Origin: Siphonodentalium dalli
Taxonomy: Eukaryota > Mollusca > Scaphopoda > Gadilida > Siphonodentaliidae
Reading direction: 5' to 3'
Assembly: GCA_032622095.1 (NCBI GenBank)
Contig: CP136063.1
Location: 266,469,426 to 266,533,425 of the forward strand
DNA: 64,000 nucleotides
Shown: positions 20,590-31,422 of the stretch, piece by piece
How the letters are laid out: every line of letters starts with the position of its first letter
Position numbering within the stretch: the stretch's first letter is position 1
The notes under the pieces: model-generated
Databases searched by the model: none
Told to the model about the DNA's origin: nothing
The model's input: only the letters and a program-made list of their open reading frames with translations
Position numbers and translations under genes: made by a program

Positions 20590-21100
20590 AATTTTTTTTG
20601 TTTTGAGTTATGTCCCTGGCCCCACCCACATTTGACCCAGTGACCTCATTTGAACAATCTGAACCCCAGTCACCCAAGGATCCTTCATACCAAATATGAA
20701 CCCATTAGGCCTGATGGTATTTGAGAAGAAGATGTTTAAAAGAATTACTATGGAGGGAAAGAGTTATGGCCCTGGTTTCTCAACTAAACAACCTGGTGAC
20801 CTCATTTGAACAAATCTGAATGTGAGTCACCTAGGGAACATCCACACCAAATATGAACCCATTCGGCGTTATAGTTCTGGAAAAGAAGTCGTTTTAAGAA
20901 TTACTATGAAGAAATCGAGTTGTGGCCCTGCTTTCTCAACTAATTGACCTGATGACCTCATTTCAACAAATCTGAATGTGATTCACCAAGGGAACATCCA
21001 CACCAAATATGAACCCGTTCCGTCTTACAGTTTTGGCGGAGAAGATGATTCTTGACAGACGGACGGACGATGGATGAGTGATGACTATAGTTCCACCGGG
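20590..21100. repeat. Tandem ~165-bp module of a dispersed repeat
   Basis: Three units with GACCTCATTTGAACAAATCT, CCAAATATGAACCCATT and GAATTACTATG..GAGTT. It ends in GACGGACGGACGATGGATGA and CTATAGTTCCACCGGGCTAA. Reverse copies at 35095-35640 and 45133-45480. Confidence 0.85.
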
Positions 21101-21390
21101 CTAAAAAAAAAACCTTCTAAATCTTTTTTATAGGAGAGGTTTGAAAATGGGTAAGATACCTTTCGATGCCCTTCTCACTGAGAATTTTTTTTTATCTGTG
21201 TCTACAGTCCGATAAAAAGTTTTGGGTACGCACCTTTTTCTAGGGTAGGTAGGGAAACCATAAACACAGGTATTTTTTTTTTTGGCCTTATGTACATGCA
21301 GTATTGAATCATTAAAGCAGTCTCATAGTTCAGAAGTTTATACTTTTTAATCATGTGAATTGTATTTTCACAGATATAGCATGATGTCAC

Positions 21391-21522
21391 ACAGTACCTG
21401 AGAAACACAGTACCTGAGAAACACAGTACCTAACACAGTACCTGAGAAACACAGTACCTGAGAAACACAGTACCTGAGAAACACAGTACCTGAGAAACAC
21501 AGTACCTGAGAAACACAGTACT
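21391..21522. repeat. 16-bp minisatellite ACAGTACCTGAGAAAC
   Basis: About eight head-to-tail units, one shortened. Confidence 0.93.
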
Positions 21523-21910
21523 TGAGACTTTAGTCAACTTCAGTCAACTTCAGATGACAGTGGAAACAAACAATTGTGTGAACAAAGTGACAACTACCCA
21601 TGATTTCGTCCGGCTCGATTTCTCCACTTACGATTGAATTGTGGTCGTCTGAACGTTCTCTAAGTGATTAGAATTAATACGATAATAGCCAACCTATGGA
21701 CTTTGGTTAGGTTGTTGTTGTTGTTGTGTTAGACATCCCTCCTTTATTTATGAGGAGTACCCCATATGTGGGTTAAAATAAATATAAAACCTAATCTTGG
21801 TTGTGAGACAGTAATATGTGAGGTTAAAATGAAATGGTTAAGATTGCGTTACTTTTGTACACTTTTTTTTCCTTCTTTTTTTTTAATTTGGTGTGATATT
21901 TACGGAATGT

Positions 21911-22109
21911 CGAAATACCAAGCTGAACCAAGCAGAACAAAGATGAGGGAAAATAAGGCGGAACATGACATTTAAAGCATATTTTGTGCTGTATAATGAA
22001 GAAATAAAACAAAATAATGCAACATGGCGTAATTTTATTTGAGTTTTGATGACATAATGAGCATGAATCAATAGTGCGGCGATCGTGAAAACTTCAGCTT
22101 GGTATTTCG
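21911..22109. mobile_element. 199-bp MITE with 17-bp perfect inverted ends
   Basis: CGAAATACCAAGCTGAA at 21911-21927 and its exact reverse complement at 22093-22109. An inverted, LINE-interrupted copy is at 28290-30537. The similarity between the copies runs on about 50 bp beyond the right end (ACAGGTACTGCTTGGT, GACAGGTG), so it may sit within a larger unit. Confidence 0.8.
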
Positions 22110-22235
22110 TCATTTACAGGTACTGCTTGGTGCATCCGAGACAGGTGGTAATTAATTTTCCTCAGCATAATGGTAGCCTTTGTTGTTGATTCAATTACCG
22201 ATGTGCAATCGTATGGGAGGCCAAATTCACATTTA

Positions 22236-22520
22236 TTAATAATTGCGCTGAAGCGCAATCCAGCTTGATTCATATCAATTGCGCTGAAGCGCAATTCAAT
22301 TGCGCTGAAGCGCAATTATTGTTACAAGCTTACACCCCTGAATAGATAGGTTATTCCATTGTCATCAATTCATATGGGATATCCACCAATTGTGCTGAAG
22401 CGCAATTCAATTGCGCTGAAGTGAAACTCAATTGCACTGAAGCGCAACTCAAAATTAATTGCGCTGAAGCGCAATTAATTTTTCACATACTACCCAAGCA
22501 ATTCAATTGTGCTTCAGCGC
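22236..22520. repeat. Left cluster of TTGCGCTGAAGCGCAA near-palindromes
   Basis: At least seven copies (some with one change) within 285 bp, each with AATTGCGCT/AGCGCAATT arms around GA. The last, at about 22503, is in opposite sense (TC centre). The right cluster is at 26300-26615. Confidence 0.9.
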
Positions 22521-23029
22521 AAATATTATTATTAAAGTTAGGTTGAATAGGTGCTGGGAGAAAATTAACTGGTATCGCATTGCAATTTGCTACCCAAATT
22601 TGGATAATAGCTATGCAATTTGGTATGAATTTTAAATGATTTCAGAACAATACTATCTAATTATGTCATTATGAGGTTATTTGCTAATCAAAATTTCAAA
22701 AACAATTTGCTCCCTGAATAGGTGGGTTATTCCATTATCATAAATTCATATGCGATACCAACCAATTGCGCTTCAGACTGCTTCCTTACCTCTTATCATG
22801 AGTATTATGAGTTAACTAAAGACAGTAAACAATCATGAGAGCACCCCTACCTTTTACATTAAGGGCTGAGAGGATAATAACAAATGATTTATGGACTGAG
22901 TCATTTTATATTCGTTTAAAACCACATCTCAGAAAATTCTTTAGAAGTCTTCAGTCGCATACAGAAGGAATAAAGACAAGGAGACTAAGTTTCCCCTGCC
23001 GCACCACATAATAGCGTTCCCTTCAGGGT

Positions 23030-23790
23030 GACTCACAAAACATTTCCTTCTGTTTTAGTCGGTGCGACTCTCGATAGCATTACCTTATGTATTAGTCGGG
23101 GTAACTTGCGACACCGGTACCTTCTGTTTTAGTCGGGGCAACTCATGATAGCATAATAATCTGTATGAATCGGGCCGACTCGTGATAGCATTGCCTTCTG
23201 TAGTAATCAGGGGGACTCACAATAGCATATTTCCTTCTGTTTTAGTCGGTTCTACTCGTGATAGCATTACATTCTCTATTAATCGTGAAGACTCGCAATA
23301 GAATTAGCTTCTGTTTTAGTCGGGGCTACTCGTAATAGCATTATCTTCTGTTTTAGTTGGGCCGACTCGCGATAGCATTATCTTCTGTATTAGTCGGGGT
23401 GATTCACTTTTGGATTATCTTCTTTATTTGTTTGGGCTACTCTCGATAGGATTGATTAGTCATGGCGACTTGCAATAGCATTATGTTCTGTTTTAATCAG
23501 GGCAACTCGCGATAGCATTACCTTCTGTATTAGTCGGGGTAACTTGCGATACCGGTATATACTTTCTGTTTTAGTCAGGGTGACTCATGATACCATTAAC
23601 ATCTGTATGAATCGGGGTGGCTCCTGATAGCATTGCCATTGCCTTATGTATTAGTGATCAGGGCAATTCACGATAGCATTTCCTTCTGTTTTAGTCTTTA
23701 TGTTCTCTATAAATCGTGGAGACTCGCAATAGCATTACCTTCTGTATTAGTCGGGGTGACTTGCAATACCTGTACCTTCTGTTTTGTCCG
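23030..23790. repeat. Diverged ~50-bp satellite, TAGTCGGG..GACTCG..ATAGCATTA
   Basis: About fifteen units of the form CCTTCTGTTTTAGTCGGG-CGACTCGCGATAGCATTA with frequent substitutions. More units in the same orientation at 26120-26310 and 26425-26460. Confidence 0.85.
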
Positions 23791-24292
23791 GTATGAAAAT
23801 TGCCATTGGCTAAGCACTGTATACTATATTGGCATTATTATTTCCCTGACGCAAATCTGAATACGCTGGTCGTGATGCTTGTCTGTTATATTTGAACAGT
23901 TTCTATATGTGGTTGTTTGGGTAGCATTTATTGTCGCGTTGGGCGACTTCTTTTTGCAAGAATACCGGCACTAATCGAAATTATTTTTCTGTGTGGGCGC
24001 TGGGTTTCCCCGGCGATAAAAATAATATCTGGAAAAAACAGTTGTTCTAAAAACTAGCACCGGAATATGGCGGAACGTAATAGATATTTTTCGATCGGGG
24101 TTAATGTCGTGGCATTGTCTGAAAATCTTATCAAATGAATTTTGTTGCGTAAAACTTGTGTTTATCAGCCATAGGTGTAGTATTTTTCTCCATTCCTCAC
24201 AGTGGATCGTGAGACTAATAACAGGCAGTGTCATACTTCTGCATTTCGTTTCGTTTTCTGTTGTACGATGTAGGTTTTGGAAATTCCGGTAA

Positions 24293-24766
24293 TGTTGTCA
24301 GCATGTTGTCATGTCGAAATAATTGACAGATTTCTTCAGTTCTGTTCACACAAAAATTACAGAAGATAGCACTAATAATACAGACGAACCAGCAAACAAG
24401 ATTTTTTCCATGTAAATCGGATGATAGACTATTACTAGTAAGTTTGGGCAATAGCATACAGAGAAATAATATGTCAGGTGCCATTTTCAAATGTCAGGCA
24501 CCACTCATCTGGTACCTGACATTTAAATGATTTTGTTGTCAGCATGTTGTCATGTCGAAATAATTGACAGATTTCTTCAGTTCTGTTCACACAAAAATTA
24601 CAGAAGATAGCACTAATAATACAGACGAACCAGCAAACAAGATTTTTTCCATGTAAATCGGATGATAGACTATTACTAGTAAGTTTGGGCAATAGCATAC
24701 AGAGAAATAATATGTCAGGTGCCATTTTCAAATGTCAGGCACCACTCATCTGGTACCTGACATTTT
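24293..24766. repeat. 241-bp tandem duplication, two near-identical units
   Basis: Units at 24293-24533 and 24534-24766; both contain TGTTGTCAGCATGTTGTCAT and end with an ACCTGACATTT/AATGTCAGG inverted motif. The same 66-aa minus-strand frame appears in each but resembles nothing known. Confidence 0.93.
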
Positions 24767-24939
24767 GTCCTGCACTCAAATAACGAGAGGCCGATCACGA
24801 TCGGCAGATGTTAACCCATCCCTTGGCGATAAAAATTTAATATGATCGGATAAATGAGAGTTTTGGTGTTGAATTATAGAGTATACTGTTATGTACTATT
24901 ATAGACAAATGTACATAACACAAATTATTGGAATTTATG

Positions 24940-25010
24940 GGTCACTGGCATTTATATAAGAGAATGCACTGGTACAGGATCTGTAATGCTAAACCGCCAC
25001 AGCCAGCAAG
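24940..25010. mobile_element. Solo arm of the hairpin-core MITE
   Basis: TTTATATAAGAGAATGCACT then GGTACAGGATCTGTAATGCT, one arm of the CATGACGGG subfamily without its partner. Confidence 0.6.
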
Positions 25011-25699
25011 TCCGTGGGTTAAATGTGTAGGTGTGCCCTGGACATGGAATACTTGGGTTAAGAGAGTCCAATTTAAGTTTACAATAATAATGTGTCCTAG
25101 TATACAGATAAGCAACCTCACCACTGACCCATTAATATCAATTATATAGCACAGCTGTCAAAAAATCACAGGAATTGTTTATGTTGAACACTGACCTCTA
25201 TTAAAGCAATAACAATTATAATGATATCAGACCATCTGAAGATATAACTCTGCAGCACAGATGTCCAAGTCTACTGTTAATATCATGTGATGTTTATTGT
25301 TGAATCTTTATTTTAAATTAGATACCACAGGCTTATTTGCACATTGGCATAAGAGACATCAGAAAATAATATAGCTTTATCAATAGCTAAGTAGTCCAAA
25401 TGCAATTGGTGAATTGGATTTAATGTTGCTCCAAACAGATTTACCAGTACATAACACAAGATTTTGGACCGATTTAATCAAATTTGGTGTGGTGATTCGG
25501 GGTACCCTTGGCAGAGTTATAATGGTTATAATTGTTTTTAATTATTTAAAAAAATTAAAGGGACACATTGGAAATCTTTTTATCAACTTGTATCATAATC
25601 ATCAATATCTAAATGAAAACAAATGACAATGTCAATGACATTTTTTTTATTATTATTATAAAAGTTAAAAATAATTTTATTTTTAAATCAATTTTTTTT

Positions 25700-26092
25700 T
25701 CAATTTTTTTCTTCGAAAAAGGGTCATAACTCCTTTAAAATAAATCGGATCAAACCCATATTCTAGATCTGTATTTTTGGTTGTGAAACTCACATACCAA
25801 ATTTGGTTCCAATCAGATAAAAAATGTTTGAGTTATGGCAGAATGTGTGAATTCTAAGTAGAAAAAGGGCCATAACTCTGTAACAAAAACTCGGATCAAA
25901 CCCAAATTCGAACTCGATCTGTATTTTGGGCTGATATACCCATATACAAAATTTGCTTCTGATTGGATAGAAAATGTTTGAGTTATCGCATTACACGTGA
26001 AGTGTCTACGGACGGACAGACGGCTCGACAGACGGACAGACGGATGGACGGACGGACAACGAGTGGTCAATCCGGACAACGACACTATGTTT
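25700..26092. repeat. GGGCCATAACTC dispersed repeat ending in GGACGGACAGACGG
   Basis: Two ~150-bp units (AAAAAGGGTCATAACTCC and AAAAAGGGCCATAACTCT), each with CGGATCAAACCCAAATTC, TTGGATAGAAAATGTTTGAG and TTATCGCA-type text, then a GACGGACGGAC tract. I associate this wording with mollusc genomes. Confidence 0.8.
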
Positions 26093-26265
26093 ACCATACA
26101 TGGTATGGGTAAACATAAAAATTATACATGCGATAGCATTATATTCTGTATACTTCAGGGTGACTCGCGACTTCTGTTTTAGTCGGATAGACTCACAATA
26201 TAATTATCTTCTGTTTCAGTCAGGGCGACTTGCAATAGCATTAGCTTCTGTATTAGTTTGGGGGC

Positions 26266-26583
26266 GACTCGCAATACCGGTACCTTCTGTTTTAGTTGGG
26301 AAAATAATTGAGCTGAAGCGCAATTATTTTTCTATTGGATTTATTCGTTAATTAACTGGGGGGTTAATTTAGCCATATATGAAAAATTAATTGCGCTGAA
26401 GCGCAATTAATTATGAATTGCGCTACTCGCAATACCGGTACCTTCTGTTTTAGTTGGGAAAATAATTGCGCTGAAGCGCAATTATTTTTCTATTGGATTT
26501 ATTCATTAATTAACTGGGGGGTTTAGCCATATATGAAAAATTAATTGCGCTTCAGCGCAATTGAATTGCGCTTCATCGCAATT
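26266..26583. repeat. ~159-bp tandem duplication inside the right cluster
   Basis: Units begin CAATACCGGTACCTTCTG at about 26270 and 26429 and run through TTTTTCTATTGGATTTATTC, TTAATTAACTGGGGGG and CCATATATGAAAAATTAATT. Confidence 0.88.
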
Positions 26584-26641
26584 AATTATAAATTGCGCTT
26601 CAGCTCAATTATTAATAAATGTGAATTTGGCCTCCCATACA

Positions 26642-26807
26642 AATCGCGGATCAGCTGGCTTACCAATAAGATTTCAGGGACGTTTTGGGTCTTTTGACAG
26701 TAATATGTAATCATGCAAGATTACAATCGCGGATCAGCTGGCTTACCAATAAGATTTCAGGGACGTTTTGGGTCTTTTGACAGTAATATGTAATCATGCA
26801 AGATTTC
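26642..26807. repeat. 83-bp perfect tandem duplication
   Basis: AATCGCGGATCAGCTGGCTT... at 26642-26724 repeats at 26725-26807 with essentially no change, directly outside the right end of the 22209-26642 element. Confidence 0.93.
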
Positions 26808-26812
26808 TTAAA

Positions 26813-27350
26813 GATGGTCTATCTCTTTGTAAACATGTCTTATATAGTTACCGGGGTATAAAATATTAGATATGACTCGAAGACCCCTGATACAGAATTG
26901 CTTCTATTGATTAATATTGATTATATTTTGAATATTTTCTGGTCTAAAAACGTGTGGTTGATTAGCTAAGATGGTTACTGATAACAGAGACGAGAAATTT
27001 GATTGTATAATTTTGTCACAAATACACGTAAATTAGACTTATTGTCGCTTATAACTATGGAATAAAAACAATACAAACAACCAATCTGGAGCATTTGACG
27101 TTTGGAGCGTAGCTATGGGAACAACCTAATGATCTCTATCGCTATATGGTATCACCTGAATAGTCTGTTTTAAAAATAAAACAATAAAGTGTCCCATTTA
27201 ATCATCTCATTTTATAATAAAATATTCAAAATAAAATCAATATCAAAAGCGTTTCAAGACAGGGGTCTTCACTCTTCAATGCATATTTATTATTTTATAC
27301 CCACGAAACTATTTCAAAATTGTTATACATGTATGAAGAGATAATTCATC
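26813..27350. mobile_element. ~540-bp TIR element, copy 1
   Basis: Left GATGGTCTATCTCTTTGTAA, right TTCAAAATTGTTATACATG..; inner GGGTATAAAATA/TATTTTATACCC near both ends and GACCCCTG/CAGGGGTC. A reverse-oriented relative is at 54446-54990. Confidence 0.72.
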
Positions 27351-28229
27351 TTTAAGAGTGCTTAGCATTATTATATTATCATCGGAACATACCATAACAG
27401 TGATGGTGATAGCTTATTATATGAAGAAAATATCCCATAAGAATTAAGTTAAGAAGCAAAACTTCCATTGAAGGTAAGAAGCAAAACCTCCATTGTGATT
27501 CCAGCAAAATTTCCATTGTGATTCCGTCATGGCACCTGTGTGATTTCACATATTTCTGTCATTTTATAAAGTTGAATATTTTTCCTGTCAGTTGAAGATC
27601 CATATACTTTCATTTTTGTTGGTCGGTGATTCCGTCATGAACATTCAACAGGTGGATTCGACGTTAAAATGATGTGTCACACATAAAAGACTAGTTAATT
27701 TTTATGACACGCCAATGGAACATAGAGTTTCCATCGTTTTCAGTGATTCAGAAAAGTCCCCCCACTCACAATTACCGTTTGACAATTAATGCCAAACGAA
27801 GACAAGTGTAAGCGACGTAAAGCAAAATCTCTCACAAATTCACTTAAATTGTGAAATTTTGGGTTGGGACTTTCACCTACAGTGAAGTACATTATTGAGG
27901 AACAGATAATAGCTAAGATATATTTTCCCCGCGTTATTTTTTCAACTTTATAAGGTTCCCTGTCAAAACTTCAAAAAGTTCCAAGGTTTTGTACTGGTGG
28001 AATATGATTTTTACGGGCGTTAGCCAGAGTAGAGATTCATGGCATGATCTAGCAGGTATAGGAGGTCAGAAAACAATTGCAATTCATAATTTTTCAGTTC
28101 ATCAGATAATTGATTCTAATGGCGCGTTGTCGCGGCCAGGAAGGAGCATTGATCAGTTTCCGACAATCATTTTTATCTGCCGGACCCAAAAGCGGATAAA
28201 GGATGAAGGGAGTTTACATAGTCATAGTG
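27351..28229. other. No recognised feature
   Basis: AT-rich. Only a short local repeat, AAGAAGCAAAACTTCCATTG, in about three variant copies (27445-27525). Confidence 0.5.
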
Positions 28230-28367
28230 GGCCAACATCAATTATCACCTGTCGCCGAAGTAGAATGTACCAAGCAGTACCTGTATATGACGATATACCA
28301 CACTGAAGTTTTCGCGATCGCCGCACTGTTTTCTATAGATTTATGCTCGCTATGTCTTCAAAACTCA

Positions 28368-30421
28368 TGAAGATAGCAAAAGTTGTACCTATTTTCAAAG
28401 CTAAAGACCCAACCACATTAAGTAACTACAGGCCAGTCTCTGTGCTACCTGTATTTTCCAAAATCCTAGAAAAAATGATGTACATCCGACTGAACAAATA
28501 CCTAACCAAATACAATATTCTATATAGAAGTCAATATGGCTTCAGAAAGAATCACTCAACTATTCTGGCACTAACTGATCTCTTAGAGAAAATTACCCAA
28601 GCCCTAGATAATAGAGAACACACCATTGGGGTATTCCTTGATCTATCAAAGGCATTTGATACAATAAATCATAATATAATGCTAAATAAACTTGAAAACT
28701 ATGGATGTCGTGGGGTTGCACTGAACTGTTTCCAAAGCTATTTGACTAATAGAAAACAATCTGTACAATATGAAGGCCACTTGTCTTCACAAACAGATAT
28801 AATATGTGGAGTTCCACAAGGATCTATACTTGGCCCTCTACTCTTTCTGATATATATGAACGATCTTCCAAATATTTGTAAGGACCTGAATCTAATACTA
28901 TTTGCTGATGATACAAATGCATTTTACTCTAATAAAGATATAAATAAGGCATATGATGTAGTCAACAAAGAAATGGAGACAATGAGCAAATGGTTTCTTG
29001 CTAACAAACTATCTCTAAACCTAGAAAAAACTTATTACATGATATTTACGAATACAGATCTATGCAAAAAAATAACTGTCCTACCCGAGCTCAAGATCAA
29101 TGAAAATCAGATACAAAGAGTTAAAAACACTAAATTCCTAGGAATTAATATTGAAGAAAATTTATCATGGAATATGCAAGTGGAATCTATTACTAAAAAA
29201 CTGTCAAAAAATTTAGGAGTCATGAGAAAAATCAGTGACTTCATACCCAGAGATACAATGAAAACAATCTATTCTGTACTGATTATCCCACATCTCACAT
29301 ATTGTAATGCCATATGGAGTGCAACAACAAAGAAAAACCTTGAAAATCTTGAAAAGATACAAAACAAAGCTATCGCCACACTATCTTACAAAAAAAAAAG
29401 CATACCAGAACTATGCAGGGACCACAATTTGCTATTGATGAATGACATTGGAAACATGCAACTAATACAAATTTTACATGATTTCCATCATGTATATTTA
29501 CTAATATACATGATATCCATAACCACAATACACAGTTCAAAGCAAATTCAAATCTGTATTGTGAATTCAGAAGAACAAAAAAAGCAAGAAGTGTCATATC
29601 AACCAGAGCCAGATGTCTATGGAATGAACTCCCATGTGATTGTAAGCTTCGCGTAGAAACTAGTGACAAATATCATAAGTACCTAAAATCACATTTCATT
29701 AATAAATACACCCCAAATATCAAATAACAATCCAGTTTGTATGTATTCTCTCCCCTATTATATATACTAAGGCAATACCAGCCAGCAGTCCCTTACGGCA
29801 GAGACTGTCCAGAAGAGGGGGCAGAAATTAATGAACTTCTCTTTATTCTCATAGTATAATCCTCCCTCTCCTGGCCAGCTCTCCTGGTGAGGAACAGGCC
29901 AACCAAATTTATGCCACATTTCCTCCATGTGTTACTATTTGTCACTCATTTGAACAACAGTGCAAAAATATTCAACTTTTCTATAACCTTATCCAATTCC
30001 TCAACCAAATCAAGCAGTATTCACACCCATATTTCATTGATCACCTTAAATACTGGTATTCCCCACATTATTGAAAATTGCAAGACGATCACGCAGGTCT
30101 CAGCATAAAGACATCAAGATAATCATATTGGCTACCAGATAAAGCATAACAACTAAAAAAAATGACTATAATCACCATCTCACAACCCGACCCCCCCCCC
30201 CACCCCATGCCCCCACCCCTTCTTGCCCATCTCTATACAATAATACACACATTGTGAATACGCACCCGCACTATATACACCCAATATACGTACACATAAC
30301 ACTGTATCATTATACAAGCATAAGGGCCCTGCCCTTGCCAGTTAAACTTTTTGTGGGGTCCTGTTGATATATATATATATTATAATTATATTGAATACGA
30401 AATAAATCTTATTGAATCTTG
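28368..30421 (+). mobile_element. 5'-truncated non-LTR retrotransposon with target duplication
   Basis: Reverse-transcriptase domain from LMKIAKVVPIFKAKDPTTLS through FLDLSKAFDTINH, GVPQGSILGPLLFLIYMNDL and LILFADDTNAF to the C-terminal part; open to 29656. A frameshift near 29510 moves the usual tail (RARCLWNELPCDC..) to another frame ending at about 29726. 5' end truncated just upstream of the RT. The 3' UTR runs to an AATCTTATTGAATCTTGA tail. Target duplication AACTCA at 28362-28367 and 30422-30427. Jockey/I-group type; the exact clade is uncertain. Confidence 0.93.
29657..30421 (+). other. 3' tail and untranslated region of the LINE
   Basis: Contains the frameshifted end of the coding region, a poly-C tract (30188-30206), (AT)n and a TTGAATCTTGAA-like terminal repeat. 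Confidence 0.75.
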
Positions 30422-30581
30422 AACTCAAATAATATTACGCCATGTTGCATTATTTTGTTTTATTCTTCATTATACAGCACAAAATACGCTTTAAATGTCA
30501 TGTTTCGCCTTATTTTTCTTCAGCTTGGTATTTCGACGCACCCGATATTTATGTACATGTGGTTTTGAGCTTCAATTAATC

Positions 30582-30710
30582 AATGTGACGTCAACTATTG
30601 ACTGAACTCTCTCACCTAGAATTGAGGTTTATATAAATCTAAATCTCTTAATGATAATAATAGCGCCACCTAGCTTGAGAAAGAGTTCAGTCAATAGTTG
30701 ACGTCACATT
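30582..30710. mobile_element. 129-bp MITE with 29-bp perfect inverted ends
   Basis: AATGTGACGTCAACTATTGA at 30582 and its reverse complement ending at 30710; the arm continues through CTGAACTCT. The middle has ATTGAGGTTTATATAAATCT. Rearranged pieces recur at 33440-33650. Confidence 0.88.
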
Positions 30711-30824
30711 TGGTGCACTCTGTCGAAAGGGAAGAAATTATAAATGAGATCGAGATGGGGTTCAATCAGACTGAAATAGAGGTTGATCAAAGAATGATTA
30801 ATGCCAGATCACTGATGGGAGATA

Positions 30825-31221
30825 CCCCGCTGGACAAAACATGTGTCCATTGGCACCGCGGTGTATTTGCCATTCGACCGCAGTGTCAGAGTTTGTAACT
30901 GCAGTCGAGCACCGTGGCCGAACGGCAAGTACACCGCGGTCGAACGGCAAGTACACTGCGGCCGAACGGCAAGTACACCATGGCCGAAAGGCAACTACAA
31001 CGCAGCCGAATGGCATGTACACCGTGGTTAGATTTTTGGTTTGTATCGTCTTTTTTCAGTTGAATGAACGTACACTGCGGCCAATACACCATGACCGAAT
31101 GGCAAGTACACCGCTGCCCAACTGTAGTTAGCCGGTGGAGCCGCGGTGTAGTTGCATTTCGGCCGTGGTGGCAACGCTAACCGCACCGCGGTTAAGTGGA
31201 CACTTGTTTTGTCCAGCAGGG
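30825..31221. mobile_element. 397-bp Tc1/mariner-like MITE carrying a 22-bp repeat
   Basis: Ends CCCCGCTGGACAAAACATGT and ACTTGTTTTGTCCAGCAGGG, flanked by TA at 30823-30824 and 31222-31223. Inside, ~22-bp units of the form GTACACCGCGGTCGAACGGC AA, with CCGCGG-like centres, cause many false open frames on both strands. Confidence 0.85.
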
Positions 31222-31422
31222 TAGCTCTTATTTAAATATGACTATGCAGCAAATTATCCAGAAGGCAGTTCATGGCTTCCTTTCGGCTACATTAAAAAGA
31301 ATTTGAAAATCCGACCTTTCCGTTTATAATATGAAGTAGAGAGTATTAGTACTTGCAGTTACAATTCCATGAGGGAACAAAGCACTTGAGTCCTTATTCA
31401 ACAGATACTCTTGAGTGCCTAA

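Larger units (their letters stand above)
17277..21287. mobile_element. 4-kb Harbinger-like TIR element with nested cargo
   Basis: Ends GGCCAAAAAAAATAATACC and ACACAGGTATTTTTTTTT..GGCC, flanked by TTA at 17274-17276 and 21288-21290; subterminal GGGTAGGTAGG motifs occur near both ends (17329, 21243). A TWA target duplication and ends starting GGCC are PIF/Harbinger-like. Cargo: GACCTCATTTGAACAAATCT repeats, a double-hairpin MITE (19609-20133) and a LINE fragment (18315-19338). No transposase seen. Relatives: 37316-39534 and 43669-45055. Confidence 0.72.
22209..26642. mobile_element. Putative 4.4-kb element with ~50-bp inverted ends rich in TTGCGCTGAAGCGCAA
   Basis: GTATGGGAGGCCAAATTCAC at 22209 and its reverse complement at 26624-26642 extend through ATTTATTAATAATTG into GCGCTGAAGCGCAAT with one or two mismatches over about 50 bp. 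Around each end lie several copies of the 16-bp near-palindrome. Between them: a ~50-bp satellite, a 241-bp tandem duplication and a GGGCCATAACTC repeat. No protein gene is visible. Type unknown. Confidence 0.5.
28230..30537. mobile_element. Inverted copy of the 21911-22109 MITE, split by a LINE
   Basis: 28230-28367 and 30422-30537 together are the reverse complement of about 21911-22150. The split falls at AAACTCA. The outer right end TTCAGCTTGGTATTTCG is exact. Confidence 0.85.

Noticed and set aside
23030-23790. CRISPR-like array of ~50-bp periodic repeats
   Set aside because: Units are diverged throughout with no constant repeat plus variable spacer pattern, no cas genes, and the genome is eukaryotic.
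24215-24731. Pair of near-identical 85-91 aa minus-strand frames (MKMAPDILFLCMLLPKLTSN)
   Set aside because: They exist because of the 241-bp tandem duplication; no family match, signal-like start not supported by anything else.
30798-31131. Five overlapping 60-96 aa frames on both strands
   Set aside because: All are products of the 22-bp repeat, whose length allows several open phases.
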